Counted from the first letter of the stretch, positions 44,750 through 54,800 are shown. The stretch is DNA of 64,000 nucleotides from Sphingobacterium paludis (GCF_004364125.1 NZ_SNZV01000014.1:1-64000); one strand, 5' to 3'. Numbers and translations: made by a program. The notes: generated by a model not told the origin, from the sequence alone.

Positions 44750-47395
44750 ATGAAAAAACAATATAAAATTTTAGGGATGACCTGTAGTGGTTGTCAGAAG
44801 ATGGTTCAGCAGCAGCTTAATGCACTGCGCGGCGTACATGCCGTGGTACATCTAGAAAAGGGTTTGGTGGATATCGAAAGCGATAAGGACTATACCCTAG
44901 ACGATTTTCAACAACAACTCGACCCTTTGTCGCATTACCATATCGCTTCATTAGATTCTGATCAACAAATCAAGGAGGCTCCCATCGGAGATTCGCCGAG
45001 CCATACCTATGTTTGCCCGATGTTTTGCGAAGGACATGAAAAAACCTATGCGGAAAAAGGGCGATGCCCGGTATGCAACATGTTTTTGGTGCCCGTAGAA
45101 TCTATAGATAAGCATGCCCATCATGCGGGGGCACGGCACACCGCACAGCAGCATGATACATCTCAAGCCGGGAAGTTTTACTGCCCGATGCATTGTGAGG
45201 GCGAGAAAGTGTACGATGACGTCGGATCTTGTCCTGTCTGTGGAATGAACTTAGAGAAAATTCCAGACATGACGATGCAGGTGGAATATCGGTGCCCCAT
45301 GCATTCCGACGTTGTGCAAGATCATCCGGGCAGTTGCCCCATCTGCGGTATGGATCTCGTAGCCAATCATATGGCAGAAGCGAAGGATCCAGTGTACACG
45401 GCTATGCAGCGCAAATTTTGGATCAGTATCGCCTTTACCATACCGGTTTTTATTCTGGCTATGGGTGATATGCTACCTGGCGCTCCCATAAGCAAGCTGA
45501 TTCCGGCGAACATACATGGTTGGATACAATTCGTACTCACGCTCCCCATCGTTGGTTATACCTGCTGGATGTTTTTCGAACGTGCATGGCTGTCCTTTAA
45601 AACCTGGCGGTTAAATATGTTCAGCTTAATCGGCCTAGGAGCTGGCGCTGCTTTTGTGTATAGCTTCATAGCCCTATTGTTCCCGGCTGTGGTGACGCAC
45701 GACCACAGCCACACGCAGCATCTGCCGCTATATTTCGAATCGGTATGTGTGATCCTTACACTCGTGCTTCTTGGACAGCTCATGGAGGCCAAGGCCCATG
45801 CGAAAACCAGTTCCGCCATTAAAGAGCTGATTCGTTTGGCGCCTGCAGAAGCTATTTTAATCGAAGGAAACGATCAGCGAAAAATTCCTGTAGCGGAGAT
45901 ACAGGTTGGTAACCTACTGCAAGTTCGCCCCGGCGATAAAATACCTATCGATGGCGAAGTAATCACAGGCAGCAGCAGCGTTGACGAGTCCATGATAACC
46001 GGCGAACCCATGCATGTGGAGAAAACAGTTGGCGATAAGGTGATCGGAGGCACAATGAATGGAAACCACAGCTTTCAGATGAGGGCGAGCCACGTAGGCA
46101 ATACCACCGTTTTATCACAAATTATTCAACTGGTAAATGAAGCAAGCCGCAGCCAAGCCCCTATTCAAAAGCTTACGGACAAAGTATCCCGTATCTTTGT
46201 TCCCATTGTCATCCTAATCGCTATAGGAACTTTTTTAACCTGGTCTATGGTGGGCGACGAGCCAGATTTCGCCTTTGCGTTTAACAATATGCTTGCTGTT
46301 TTAATTGTTGCCTGTCCGTGTGCACTAGGCTTAGCCACACCGATGTCGGTAATGGTAGCAGTCGGCAAGGGTGCTAAAAACGGTATCCTTCTCAAAAATG
46401 CGGAAACATTTGAACGTCTTCAACGCGTGGACACCTTGGTATTGGATAAAACAGGCACCATCACCGAGGGCAAGCCTAAGGTTTCTGCTGTAGAATCTTT
46501 CAACCCACAACACTTTAAACCCGATGATATTTTGCAGATCGCTGCCTCCGTAAATAAAGTGAGCGCACATCCATTAGCGCAGGCTATGGTGAATAGCGCT
46601 CGTGAAAAAGCCTTAACCTTACTGGATGTGACCAGTTTTGAGAGCCTGATCGGTAAAGGGGTGTCTGGGAAGATATTTCACATGAACGTGTTGCTTGGCA
46701 CACGCAAGCTGATGGATGAAAATCAAGTAGACATCGCTGACCTTGCACAAAAAGGACTCGCTGCATTCCAAGAGCAGGCCAACAGTTTATCGCTACTGGC
46801 GATTGATGGTAAGCTTGCTGGAGTTATCGCGATCGAAGATGCGATCAAGTCAAGTAGCGTGGACGCCGTTGCGCAGATAAAAGAGCGGGGTATCAACATA
46901 CATATGTTTACGGGTGATAATGAGCGTACCGGCAACCGTATTGCTAAGCAAGCCGGCATAGCTGCCGTGACCGCAAACATGCTGCCCGCAGATAAATTAA
47001 ATGCGATTAAAGCGCTACAAGACCAGGGGCACGTCGTCGTCATGGCCGGCGACGGTATCAACGATGCCCCTGCACTGATGCAGGCCGATATTGGAATTGC
47101 CATGGGAACAGGTAGCGATATAGCCATTCATAGCGCTGAAGTAACGTTAATCAAGGGGGATTTAAAAGGGATCACGAAGGCCATTATGCTTAGTCGAAAA
47201 ATGATAAGCAACGTCAAGCAAAACTTAACTTTCGCTTTTTTATACAACGTGATTGGAATTCCAATTGCAGCAGGCTTGCTGTACGTGCCTTTCGACCTGC
47301 TTATGTCGCCCATGCTGGCGGCGGCCGCCATGAGCTTAAGCTCGGTATCGGTCATTTTAAATTCTTTACGACTAAATGCCGCTAGGTTAGTGTAG
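44750..47395 (+). CDS. copA: Copper-exporting P1B-type ATPase with HMA and three heavy-metal-binding repeats
   Basis: An 881-residue Cu(I) export ATPase. N-terminus: HMA domain with C12xxC15 (GMTCSGCQK), then three Cys-rich heavy-metal-binding repeats of the form Y-x-CPM...CPxCxM (about 87-116, 143-170 and 180-204; the second and third have CPMHC or CPMHS followed by CPVCGM or CPICGM). Core: membrane CPC at 522-524 ([12 protein letters not shown]), phosphorylation Asp566 in [16 protein letters not shown] motif in [19 protein letters not shown] hinge. It pumps copper out of the cytoplasm. It is the last gene of the operon after the methyltransferase; the convergent GH92 gene follows. Confidence 0.95.
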   Translation: MKKQYKILGMTCSGCQKMVQQQLNALRGVHAVVHLEKGLVDIESDKDYTLDDFQQQLDPLSHYHIASLDSDQQIKEAPIGDSPSHTYVCPMFCEGHEKTYAEKGRCPVCNMFLVPVESIDKHAHHAGARHTAQQHDTSQAGKFYCPMHCEGEKVYDDVGSCPVCGMNLEKIPDMTMQVEYRCPMHSDVVQDHPGSCPICGMDLVANHMAEAKDPVYTAMQRKFWISIAFTIPVFILAMGDMLPGAPISKLIPANIHGWIQFVLTLPIVGYTCWMFFERAWLSFKTWRLNMFSLIGLGAGAAFVYSFIALLFPAVVTHDHSHTQHLPLYFESVCVILTLVLLGQLMEAKAHAKTSSAIKELIRLAPAEAILIEGNDQRKIPVAEIQVGNLLQVRPGDKIPIDGEVITGSSSVDESMITGEPMHVEKTVGDKVIGGTMNGNHSFQMRASHVGNTTVLSQIIQLVNEASRSQAPIQKLTDKVSRIFVPIVILIAIGTFLTWSMVGDEPDFAFAFNNMLAVLIVACPCALGLATPMSVMVAVGKGAKNGILLKNAETFERLQRVDTLVLDKTGTITEGKPKVSAVESFNPQHFKPDDILQIAASVNKVSAHPLAQAMVNSAREKALTLLDVTSFESLIGKGVSGKIFHMNVLLGTRKLMDENQVDIADLAQKGLAAFQEQANSLSLLAIDGKLAGVIAIEDAIKSSSVDAVAQIKERGINIHMFTGDNERTGNRIAKQAGIAAVTANMLPADKLNAIKALQDQGHVVVMAGDGINDAPALMQADIGIAMGTGSDIAIHSAEVTLIKGDLKGITKAIMLSRKMISNVKQNLTFAFLYNVIGIPIAAGLLYVPFDLLMSPMLAAAAMSLSSVSVILNSLRLNAARLV

Positions 47396-47404
47396 GAATA
47401 AAAA

Positions 47405-47480
47405 GGCGGCATTGCCTATAGACACCTGTATCCGTAAAGTTAAAACTCCCTCAGATCAGCGTGTACGTTGCAATGCCGCC
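47405..47480. terminator. Long-range inverted repeat between convergent copA and GH92 genes
   Basis: GGCGGCATTGC at 47405-47415 pairs perfectly with GCAATGCCGCC at 47470-47480, enclosing 54 nt. Lying between the two stop codons it could act in both directions, though the loop is unusually long for an intrinsic terminator. Confidence 0.55.
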
Positions 47481-47486
47481 CTCGTC

Positions 47487-49781
47487 TTATTTGTCGTCCT
47501 TGCTCAGGGAGAAAGGCAAATCCGCCTTATTCACTCCCCTGTTTTTATTTGGTTCTGAACGCATATCAAAGTTGAGCGTAGCACCTTTGAGTAGCTCACT
47601 GTGTTTCACGAAATTTTTCGTGTGGCTCTTTCCGTTCCATTTCAAGGCATGGACATACTTGTTGGTCGCCGAATTGTTTGGCGCATTGATCGCTATCTTT
47701 TTACCGTTAGACAAGTTTAGTGTTGCCTTTTTAAACAACGGCGCGCCCAACACATATTCATCCGTTGCTGGCGTTACTGGATAAAAGCCCAACGCCGAGA
47801 AAACATACCAAGCAGAGGTTTGTCCATTGTCCTCATCACCGCAGTATCCATCGGGGTTTGGAGAATACATTCTTTTCATGGTTTCTCTAACCCAATACTG
47901 TGCTTTCCAAGGCGCGCCAACGTGGTTATACAAATAAATCATGTGTTGAATAGGTTGATTACCATGCGCATACTGTCCCATGTTGGCAACCTGCATCTCG
48001 CGTATCTCGTGAATCGGAAATCCGTAATAGGAATCATCAAAAACAGGTGGCAAGCTGAATACTGAGTCTAATTTAATTTCCATCGCTTGGTGTCCACCCA
48101 TGAGCTTGGCTAGACCTTCCACATCCTGAAAAACAGACCATGTATAGTGCCAGCTATTGCCTTCTGTAAAAGCATCTCCCCATTTGAAAGGATTAAATGG
48201 GGACTGAAATTGCCCATCCTTGTTCTTGCCGCGCATAAGACCCGTCGCCGGATCAAAAAGTTTTTCATAATTATATGAACGCTGCTTGTAAAGCGCCATA
48301 TCCTCTGCAGATTTATTCAAAGATTTTGCAAGCTGGTAGATCGCGAAATCATCATAAGCGTATTCTAATGTGCGTGCGGCATTTTCATGGATATTAACAT
48401 CGTAGGGAACATAGCCTAATGTCGTGTAGTATGAGGCACCTGCACGTCCAACGGCAGGCAATGGACCTGCATTATTGGCGCCGTGAATGACGGCTTCGTA
48501 CAAGGTTTCGATGTCTTTGGACCGGATGCCCTTCACCCATGCATCAGCAACCACTGATGCGGAATTATTTCCCACCATAACGCTGCGTAAGCCAGGGCTT
48601 GCCCATTCCGGCAACCATCCGCTTTCGCGATAAGCATTCGCCAACCCGTCTTGCATCTTCTCACTAATTTCCGGGTACATCAAGTTCAGAAATGGAAATA
48701 GGCTGCGGAACGTATCCCAGAAGCCAGTATCTGTAAACATGTAGCCTGGCAATACTTTGCCATTGTATGGCGAGTAGTGTACGACTTGTCCGTTTGCATC
48801 AATTTCATAAAACATGCGTGGGAACAGCAACGATCTATAGAGGCATGAATAGAATGTGCGCATATCATCGATAGAACCGCCTTCTATCTCGATTTTCTTG
48901 AGTTCATTATTCCAGTGATCTTCACCTTTTAGGACACGCTGATCAAACGTGGTACCGTCTAACTCCTTCAAATTCAGAGCAGCCTGTTCTTTGGATATAA
49001 AGGAAGAAGCAACTTTTAACAACACTTGATCGCCGGCATTTGCCATCTGAAATCCGACCAAAGCACCAACATGGTCCGCTTTAACCAGGTATCGTCCGTC
49101 GGTGAGAACAGAGTCTGCAAAAGTGGCTACATTGGCAAAAGGACGGTCAAACTCGAGTACGAAGTAGTTCTTAAAGTTCTCTGGCACGCCACCGCTATTT
49201 TTTGTAGAATAGCCTATGATACGTTGTTCTTGAGGCAAGACCTCTACATAAGAGCCTTTATCAAAAGCATCCAAGAGCACATAGGCATCATTTGTTTTTG
49301 GAAACGTAAACCTGAAATATGCCGCGCGCTCGGTTGGCGTAATTTCTGTTTTCACATCGTAATCAGCCAAATAAACCGAGTAGTAATGCGGTTTTGCGAC
49401 CTCCGCTTTGTGCGAAAAGTAACTGGCACGTTCTTCCTGGTCGAAAGACTTCTTGCCGACCATCGGCATGATGGAAAACTGTCCGTAGTCATTCATCCAA
49501 GGCGATGGTTGGTGCGTCTGTTTGAAACCGCGAAGCTTTTCTGCGGTATACATATACATCCATCCGTCTCCCATTTTTCCAGTTTGGGGACTCCAAAAAT
49601 TCATTCCCCAAGGCATCGCTATCGCTGGATAGGTATTGCCCGTGGATAAGAAATACGTCGATTGGGTTCCTACTAACGTACTTACTAAATCGATTGGCTT
49701 TTCAATCTTGTCGATCACCTGTGCCTGTCCCAGCAAAATGCTGCCAGTAAAGACAAGTGTCGCTAAAAATTTAAACTTCAT
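47487..49781 (-). CDS. GH92 family alpha-mannosidase
   Basis: A 764-residue secreted glycoside hydrolase. Signal peptide MKFKFLATLVFTGSILLGQAQ. The family GH92 layout is clear: STGNTYPAIAMPWGMNFWSPQTG at the start of the catalytic region, FKQTHQPSPWMNDYGQFSIMP, GFWDTFRSLFPFLNLMYPE, EGNSWHYTWSVFQDVEGL and GDEDNGQTSAWYVFSALGFYPVTPA near the end. GH92 enzymes are calcium-dependent exo-mannosidases that remove alpha-1,2/1,3/1,4/1,6 mannose from glycans. No other glycan-utilisation gene (SusC/SusD) is adjacent, which is unusual for Bacteroidota. Confidence 0.93.
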   Translation of the reverse strand: MKFKFLATLVFTGSILLGQAQVIDKIEKPIDLVSTLVGTQSTYFLSTGNTYPAIAMPWGMNFWSPQTGKMGDGWMYMYTAEKLRGFKQTHQPSPWMNDYGQFSIMPMVGKKSFDQEERASYFSHKAEVAKPHYYSVYLADYDVKTEITPTERAAYFRFTFPKTNDAYVLLDAFDKGSYVEVLPQEQRIIGYSTKNSGGVPENFKNYFVLEFDRPFANVATFADSVLTDGRYLVKADHVGALVGFQMANAGDQVLLKVASSFISKEQAALNLKELDGTTFDQRVLKGEDHWNNELKKIEIEGGSIDDMRTFYSCLYRSLLFPRMFYEIDANGQVVHYSPYNGKVLPGYMFTDTGFWDTFRSLFPFLNLMYPEISEKMQDGLANAYRESGWLPEWASPGLRSVMVGNNSASVVADAWVKGIRSKDIETLYEAVIHGANNAGPLPAVGRAGASYYTTLGYVPYDVNIHENAARTLEYAYDDFAIYQLAKSLNKSAEDMALYKQRSYNYEKLFDPATGLMRGKNKDGQFQSPFNPFKWGDAFTEGNSWHYTWSVFQDVEGLAKLMGGHQAMEIKLDSVFSLPPVFDDSYYGFPIHEIREMQVANMGQYAHGNQPIQHMIYLYNHVGAPWKAQYWVRETMKRMYSPNPDGYCGDEDNGQTSAWYVFSALGFYPVTPATDEYVLGAPLFKKATLNLSNGKKIAINAPNNSATNKYVHALKWNGKSHTKNFVKHSELLKGATLNFDMRSEPNKNRGVNKADLPFSLSKDDK

Positions 49782-49817
49782 AGAGCTATAGGCTTATTTT
49801 ATTTTTCTAAAAATACA

Positions 49818-49852
49818 AAATACTTTTAGAAAACGGGTAGCTAAAAGTATTT
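49818..49852 (-). terminator. Hairpin downstream of quinone oxidoreductase gene
   Basis: AAATACTTTTAG (49818-49829) pairs with CTAAAAGTATTT (49841-49852), loop 11 nt. It lies just past the stop codon of the minus-strand oxidoreductase gene and ahead of the GH92 gene. AT-rich, so strength is uncertain. Confidence 0.5.
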
Positions 49853-49858
49853 AGCAAT

Positions 49859-50824
49859 CTATATAGTCAAGACTAGTTTTCCAAAAAAGTTTCCATCTTC
49901 CATACAGGCGTGTGCTTTTGCCGCATCGGCCAATTCAAATTCTTTATACACCTGCGGTTTAAATAGATCTCCTATCAAAGGCCAAACAAATGCACCTATC
50001 TCGCGCGTTAATTGCGCTTTAAAGGTTACATCGCGTGCCCGCAAGGTACTTCCCGTAATAACAATGCGCTTTTGCATAACACGCATTAAATCAACAGCGA
50101 CCTGTTTACCCTGTACCGCATTAATATAGACCAATCGCCCATCAGGCGCCAGAATATCTATATTTTTTTCGAAATAATCGCCCCCAATACTGTCTAAAAT
50201 CACGTTTACCTTTTGATCTTTCAAAACGGCCACGAAATCATCTTTTTTATAGTCGATGACGATATCTGCGCCGAGTCTTTTACAATACGCACATTTATCC
50301 GCACTACCCGCTGTTGTTGAAACGACTGCGCCGCTTGCTTTTGCTAACTGAATAGCCGTACTTCCAATTCCCCCCGAACCGCCATGTACTAAAAGATGTT
50401 CGCCCTGCTTAAGACCACCCCGTCTGAAAACATTATCATACACGGTGTAGATCGTTTCTGGAAGTGCCGCCGCCTCTGCAAAACTGAGGCCGGTTGGTAT
50501 GGGCAGGCATACGTCAGCGTCTGCCGCAACAAGTTCGGCATACCCTCCCCCAGGCACCAATGCACAAACCTCATCCCCGATTTCCCAGCGTTTCACAGCG
50601 CTGCCTAAAGCAACGATGACACCCGACACCTCCAACCCCGGGATATCAGCAGGCGCACCGGGCGGAGCGGGGTAATATCCTTTGCGCTGCAATACATCGG
50701 GTCGATTTATACCAGCGGCTTTCACCTGAATCAATACTTGATATTCACCTATGGATGGGTCTGGACGCGACTGGATCTGCAATACGTCCGGCCCGCCCGC
50801 TGCTGTGATAATGATGGCATTCAT
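49859..50824 (-). CDS. NAD(P)H quinone oxidoreductase (zinc-free medium-chain dehydrogenase)
   Basis: A 321-residue medium-chain reductase of the quinone oxidoreductase/PIG3 type. Motifs: RPDVLQRKGYYPAPPGAPADIPGLEVSG at the N-terminus, LLVHGGSGGIGSTAIQLAKASG for NADPH binding, and ADIVIDYKKDDF, DSIGGDYFEKNIDIL. The zinc-binding Cys/His set of alcohol dehydrogenases is absent, as expected for this subfamily. It would reduce quinones or enones with NADPH. It begins 2 bp after the stop of the outer-membrane protein gene, so the two are one transcription unit. Confidence 0.9.
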   Translation of the reverse strand: MNAIIITAAGGPDVLQIQSRPDPSIGEYQVLIQVKAAGINRPDVLQRKGYYPAPPGAPADIPGLEVSGVIVALGSAVKRWEIGDEVCALVPGGGYAELVAADADVCLPIPTGLSFAEAAALPETIYTVYDNVFRRGGLKQGEHLLVHGGSGGIGSTAIQLAKASGAVVSTTAGSADKCAYCKRLGADIVIDYKKDDFVAVLKDQKVNVILDSIGGDYFEKNIDILAPDGRLVYINAVQGKQVAVDLMRVMQKRIVITGSTLRARDVTFKAQLTREIGAFVWPLIGDLFKPQVYKEFELADAAKAHACMEDGNFFGKLVLTI

Positions 50825-50826
50825 GC

Positions 50827-53580
50827 TTATTTCTTCTTTGGATATTTTTGAAGACGCATATTAAAGGTAACCATAAAATAGCGTCCAAGTCTATTGTTTC
50901 GGGCCTCATACAGATCGTTACCAATGTATTCACTGTATGTTCCCATATTCTTATTTTGATCCAAAAGATCAAAACCCTGAAACCGTAAAAGCCCTAGTTT
51001 ATTGCGCAGGAAAGAAACTTCCAAGTACGCATTTAATATCGTAGGGTTATTATTCATAAAACTACTCTCGTAGCCTGAATTAAATCGCTGAGAAACCTCA
51101 GCACCTAATGTTACATAATCACTGATGTAGCCTTTGGTAGCACCACTCATGAGTAGGCTATGCGCCGTGATTTCATTGTTATATGGCCAAGTGTACCGAG
51201 CGTTGTTCAATAGGTAACTTGTATTGAAAAGCGATTCAAAATAGTCGCTCCATGTATACCGCATTTGTACAGATTGAGAATAGATAAATTGTTTGGTCGT
51301 ATTGCGTTCTTCGTTAATAAAGGATATGTTGTTATAAAAATCCGTATTGCCAACAAGATCCAATTGCAAGCTTTCATTAAAAAGCGGAGTATTAAACAAA
51401 AAATACCATTTTAAATCGTAGTAACCATCCGAATTGGTAAAAGTCGTTTGCTGAATGGTCGATGTGCCTAACGCCGTTTTATCCGATACAATTTTGTTTA
51501 ACACCTTATTAAACGCAAAATTGGTCTCAAAGTACTGACTCCGCTTGGTAATGAACTTTCGTAGTGTGGTATTGATTCGATTTGAGAATTCCGCCTTTAA
51601 TTCCGGATTGCCCACTACGATATTTTGTGAATTACTATTATCTCTGATCGGAATGATGTGCAGGAAATTCGGCTGATTGTTTTTTCCGACATAGTCTACG
51701 CTCCAATCCAGCTCGTCATTGATACGCCATTTAAAGCCGGCAGTAGGCACGAGGTTGACATTATCATATTTGTAATACATGTCTTCGCGCGGAAGATAGC
51801 CATTGAGCGTTAGCGGCTGCACGGCAAAGCCAATGTTGGATCGGAAAGCCTTGTTGGGAATATACTGGTAGTTCAGTCCGACACGGCTGCTTTGAAATCT
51901 ATAATCATAACTCACGCCGAGAGAGTCCACATAGAAAAACTGATCGAACTCAGCTGTTTTGAGCTTATCTTCTACGCGCCTGACCGCCGTCATATCCGTG
52001 AGTTCGTAATCGTAGAACAGCTCCACAAAGCTGGATGAGGTGAAGGGCTCTACGAACGATACCGACGCTTTTACCCCGTCCGTTCCGCTCGTTTGCCGTA
52101 TATAGTAATGCTGGTCAAATTTGGTAAGCCGCGGTGGAGCCTGCGAAGAATCCACGGTGGCATAGGCATCAATAACATCTTCCAATCGCCTTTGGCTATT
52201 GAAATTTAAGGTCATATTCGCAACCAGTTTCCTTCCTGGCTTTTTGAACGACCTCGCATACAGCATATTGACATCTAGGTTGGGATTCTTTTGATTGGAT
52301 GTGTCCCGATAAATACCGTCATTGGTAACAAGGTTATTGGTAATAAGACGCTCTCTGTAATTTCCGAAGTATACACTATTGTAGGAAAACACCGGTTTTA
52401 TCTCTAAAATATCGTTGTTCTTGAAACGATGCTTGAATTCTGCCGTTACGCGGTGAAAATAGTCATCACTCATGGTTCGGTAAGATTCCTGGTTGGAAAT
52501 TTTATTCATTTCGTAGTCCGAGCGCAAAAATGAATTTCCGGTTGTCACGTTACGCTTGTTCGCAAAGCTGTAGCTCGTACTCAAAACCGTGTTCTTGGCC
52601 AAATTGTCCGAAAAGTTAAAACCCAATGATTTGATATTGTTCAGGCCGTCCGTAGGGTCAACAAAATCGTTTGCATCAAACAGAGACTTTTCCCGCTCGC
52701 CTACTCCGCTCGGCGAACCAAAGGAAAACAAACTCGTATTCGTATTATTAATTGAGCCGATGACAGAAAACTCTTGCCCATCGTCAAACCTATTCACGCC
52801 TACGCTTCCTATATACCGGTCACGGGTACCCACCCCGGCGGTTACCTGTCCAAACGTAATCTGTTTACTATCTTCGTGCAGGACGATGTTGATTACTTTC
52901 TCGGGTTCCTCCGTTCGTATCCCACGCTCGGTAGCATAATCTCCAAAATAGTTGATGACTTGTATCTTCTTCACAAAATTTGCAGGTAAATTCTTCGTGG
53001 CCGTAGCAACATCGCCTCCAAAAAATTTTTTACCATCCACCATAACGGAGGAGACCTGCTTCCCTTGTGCATAAACGGTTCCATCTCGCGATACCTGAAT
53101 GCCGGGGAGCTGCCGCAATGCCTCTTCCAATAATGAATGTGGGCGGAATTTAAATGCATCCATATTGTACTGTATGGTGTCCTCTCCGTAGACCACCGGA
53201 ATAACTTTAACAACAGATACGCCCTCAATCAACGAATTTTGCGGTGTCAGGATGACATTGGGAATTACGACAAACGAACTGGATTCGCTGCTGGGTAAAG
53301 TCTTGGTGACGATTTGGTGGCCAAGCATACTGTATGATATCCTGATTTGGTCACCCCCCACATTTTTGAATTGATAAAGACCATTTTTGTCGCTGCTGGT
53401 GAGCAACGTGTCTGACGAGCTTGTCAGTCTAATATTGACACCCCGCAGGCCTACCGAGGCCGTATCCAACACGATACCACGAATTTGCTTGCTAGTCGTT
53501 TGCGCGTGCACGTGGAGTAATCCCGATGTACAGGACAACAGCATTATGATCAAAAACGTGATACACCTATTACTATTCAC
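50827..53580 (-). CDS. TonB-receptor-like outer membrane protein with carboxypeptidase-regulatory domain
   Basis: A 917-residue outer-membrane protein. Signal peptide ending LHVHAQ (about 27), a CarboxypepD_reg-like domain (about 30-120, QIRGIVLDTASVGLRGVNIRL and DKNGLYQFKNVGGDQIRISYSMLG), a degenerate plug (about 120-235, LEEALRQLPGIQVSRDGTVYAQGK, VMVDGKKFFGGDVATATKNLPANFVKKIQVI) and a large barrel of the outer-membrane beta-barrel family 3 type. Such proteins are TonB-dependent-like but substrate cannot be assigned. It shares an operon with the quinone oxidoreductase. Confidence 0.85.
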   Translation of the reverse strand: MNSNRCITFLIIMLLSCTSGLLHVHAQTTSKQIRGIVLDTASVGLRGVNIRLTSSSDTLLTSSDKNGLYQFKNVGGDQIRISYSMLGHQIVTKTLPSSESSSFVVIPNVILTPQNSLIEGVSVVKVIPVVYGEDTIQYNMDAFKFRPHSLLEEALRQLPGIQVSRDGTVYAQGKQVSSVMVDGKKFFGGDVATATKNLPANFVKKIQVINYFGDYATERGIRTEEPEKVINIVLHEDSKQITFGQVTAGVGTRDRYIGSVGVNRFDDGQEFSVIGSINNTNTSLFSFGSPSGVGEREKSLFDANDFVDPTDGLNNIKSLGFNFSDNLAKNTVLSTSYSFANKRNVTTGNSFLRSDYEMNKISNQESYRTMSDDYFHRVTAEFKHRFKNNDILEIKPVFSYNSVYFGNYRERLITNNLVTNDGIYRDTSNQKNPNLDVNMLYARSFKKPGRKLVANMTLNFNSQRRLEDVIDAYATVDSSQAPPRLTKFDQHYYIRQTSGTDGVKASVSFVEPFTSSSFVELFYDYELTDMTAVRRVEDKLKTAEFDQFFYVDSLGVSYDYRFQSSRVGLNYQYIPNKAFRSNIGFAVQPLTLNGYLPREDMYYKYDNVNLVPTAGFKWRINDELDWSVDYVGKNNQPNFLHIIPIRDNSNSQNIVVGNPELKAEFSNRINTTLRKFITKRSQYFETNFAFNKVLNKIVSDKTALGTSTIQQTTFTNSDGYYDLKWYFLFNTPLFNESLQLDLVGNTDFYNNISFINEERNTTKQFIYSQSVQMRYTWSDYFESLFNTSYLLNNARYTWPYNNEITAHSLLMSGATKGYISDYVTLGAEVSQRFNSGYESSFMNNNPTILNAYLEVSFLRNKLGLLRFQGFDLLDQNKNMGTYSEYIGNDLYEARNNRLGRYFMVTFNMRLQKYPKKK

Positions 53581-53679
53581 AAAAACTGCTCGTTTGCTCG
53601 ATTGAGATCAATATACAAAAAAAATGAAATTCAATAAAAGTTTCTACTATAACGTTCCATATTCATTTTCCGTATAAAT

Positions 53680-53715
53680 AAAATCGGGTTATTTCCGTAG
53701 AAATAACCCGATTTT
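53680..53715 (-). terminator. Perfect 16-bp terminator hairpin for ferritin
   Basis: AAAATCGGGTTATTTC, loop CGTA, GAAATAACCCGATTTT. The 16-bp stem is perfect and lies 20 bp past the ferritin stop codon; A/T runs on both sides let it work in either direction. Confidence 0.85.
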
Positions 53716-53735
53716 TATAGCGCGCTTCGTCCAGC

Positions 53736-54263
53736 TTATTCGCCGTCGAATGTCACTTTCACTAAGTGTCTGTCAATTTCCCAACGACCCGTTCCTTCTT
53801 CGCCAATAACGTCGAAAAGTTCCAAGATACGACGAGCAACATATTCCTCTTCCACTTGCTCTTCCAAAAACCACTGTACAAAGTTAAAAGTCACATAGTC
53901 CTTCGTCTTCATGCAACGGTCTGCGATGTTATTGAACTGCTCTGTGACAAACATTTCTTGCTCAAGCGTCTGTTCGAACACCCCACGAAACGACTCGAAG
54001 TCAGTCGGTATATTGGTGATTTCTGGCGAAATAGCACGACCACCACGGTGGTTAATGTAATTGAATAGCTTCAACATATGTTCGCGCTCTTCATTCGCTT
54101 GTTTAGCAAAAAACGACGCAGAATGATCAAAGCCCTGATCATCACACCAAGAAGACATGGCTAAGTAAAGTGCGGAAGAATGTGCTTCAACCTTTACTTG
54201 CGCATTCAATATATTTTCGATCTCTTCGGATAACGAAGATTTTATTTTTAATAAGTCTTTCAT
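53736..54263 (-). CDS. ftnA: Ferritin
   Basis: A 175-residue non-heme ferritin. The ATG at 54263 (MKDLLKIKSSLSEEIENIL) is chosen because the promoter at 54324-54358 would start the message downstream of the longer in-frame ATG at 54326. Ferroxidase-site ligands are plausible in QVKVEAHSSALYLAM, QANEEREHMLKLFNYINHRGG and LEEQVEEE. It stores iron as ferric mineral in 24-mer cages and thus is the natural partner of the heme uptake and heme oxygenase genes in the first 17 kb. Its own promoter contains an internal dyad. Confidence 0.94.
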   Translation of the reverse strand: MKDLLKIKSSLSEEIENILNAQVKVEAHSSALYLAMSSWCDDQGFDHSASFFAKQANEEREHMLKLFNYINHRGGRAISPEITNIPTDFESFRGVFEQTLEQEMFVTEQFNNIADRCMKTKDYVTFNFVQWFLEEQVEEEYVARRILELFDVIGEEGTGRWEIDRHLVKVTFDGE

Positions 54264-54323
54264 ATTATTCGCTATTTTATATTCCTTACTACTATGAACA
54301 ATGATTTCCCTACATTGTTTGTA

Positions 54324-54358
54324 CAAAGATAAATCAGAAACTTTCGTTTCTCAACAAA
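54324..54358 (-). promoter_or_regulatory. Ferritin promoter with internal dyad
   Basis: On the minus strand TATCTTTG (54324-54331) is a perfect -7 element and TTG (54352-54354, in TTTTGTTG) lies 20 nt upstream. The spacer contains the dyad AGAAAC-TTTC-GTTTCT (54336-54351), positioned where a repressor could bind. Confidence 0.65.
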
Positions 54359-54437
54359 AAAATGCAATACAAATTAAGTCTAAATTAGAAAGGAGAAGAC
54401 GTAAGTAGTTTGGAATCAGTACAATTAAAGCGAAGAC

Positions 54438-54800
54438 CTAGGAAGCAAGAACGCTGCCTTTTCGCAGCATCTTTTTGACTTCACTATTCAATTCGATCAT
54501 GAACTTCGCTCCGGCCAAAATCTCACGTAGCGCTAGGATATCTTGCACAGCTAAAAGAAAACATCGCTCTGTACGAAAAGGCATAACAATTTCGAAGTCT
54601 GAACGGCGGGAAGCATCATCGATCATGGATGCTACGTTGATGGCATCGATGCGCTTCTTAAAAGAGAAAAAGTCTGAAATCCGAAATGCAGTAGTGGTAT
54701 GTTGGAATTCCAACCAATAGCAGTTTTTTCTGCTGCATTGATAAACAGCACCCTGTGCTGTGGCGAAAACCTCTTCTACGTTTGCTAAAGGACAATTCAT
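54438..54800 (-). CDS. Small conserved-looking cytoplasmic protein, unknown function
   Basis: A 120-residue protein that I do not recognise with confidence. It contains YQCSRKNCYWLEFQHTTTAFRISDFFSFKKRID near residues 20-50, with a Cys-x4-Cys pair that recalls DUF6686-type Bacteroidota proteins, and a central FRTERCFLLAVQDILALREIL. No signal peptide. It lies between ferritin and the hibernation factor gene on the same strand; a hairpin after the next upstream gene separates it from hpf. Confidence 0.6.
   Translation of the reverse strand: MNCPLANVEEVFATAQGAVYQCSRKNCYWLEFQHTTTAFRISDFFSFKKRIDAINVASMIDDASRRSDFEIVMPFRTERCFLLAVQDILALREILAGAKFMIELNSEVKKMLRKGSVLAS

Noticed and set aside
54264-54326. 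Longer ferritin start adding 21 residues
   Set aside because: The promoter at 54324-54358 would start the transcript downstream of that ATG, and the extra residues are not part of ferritin.
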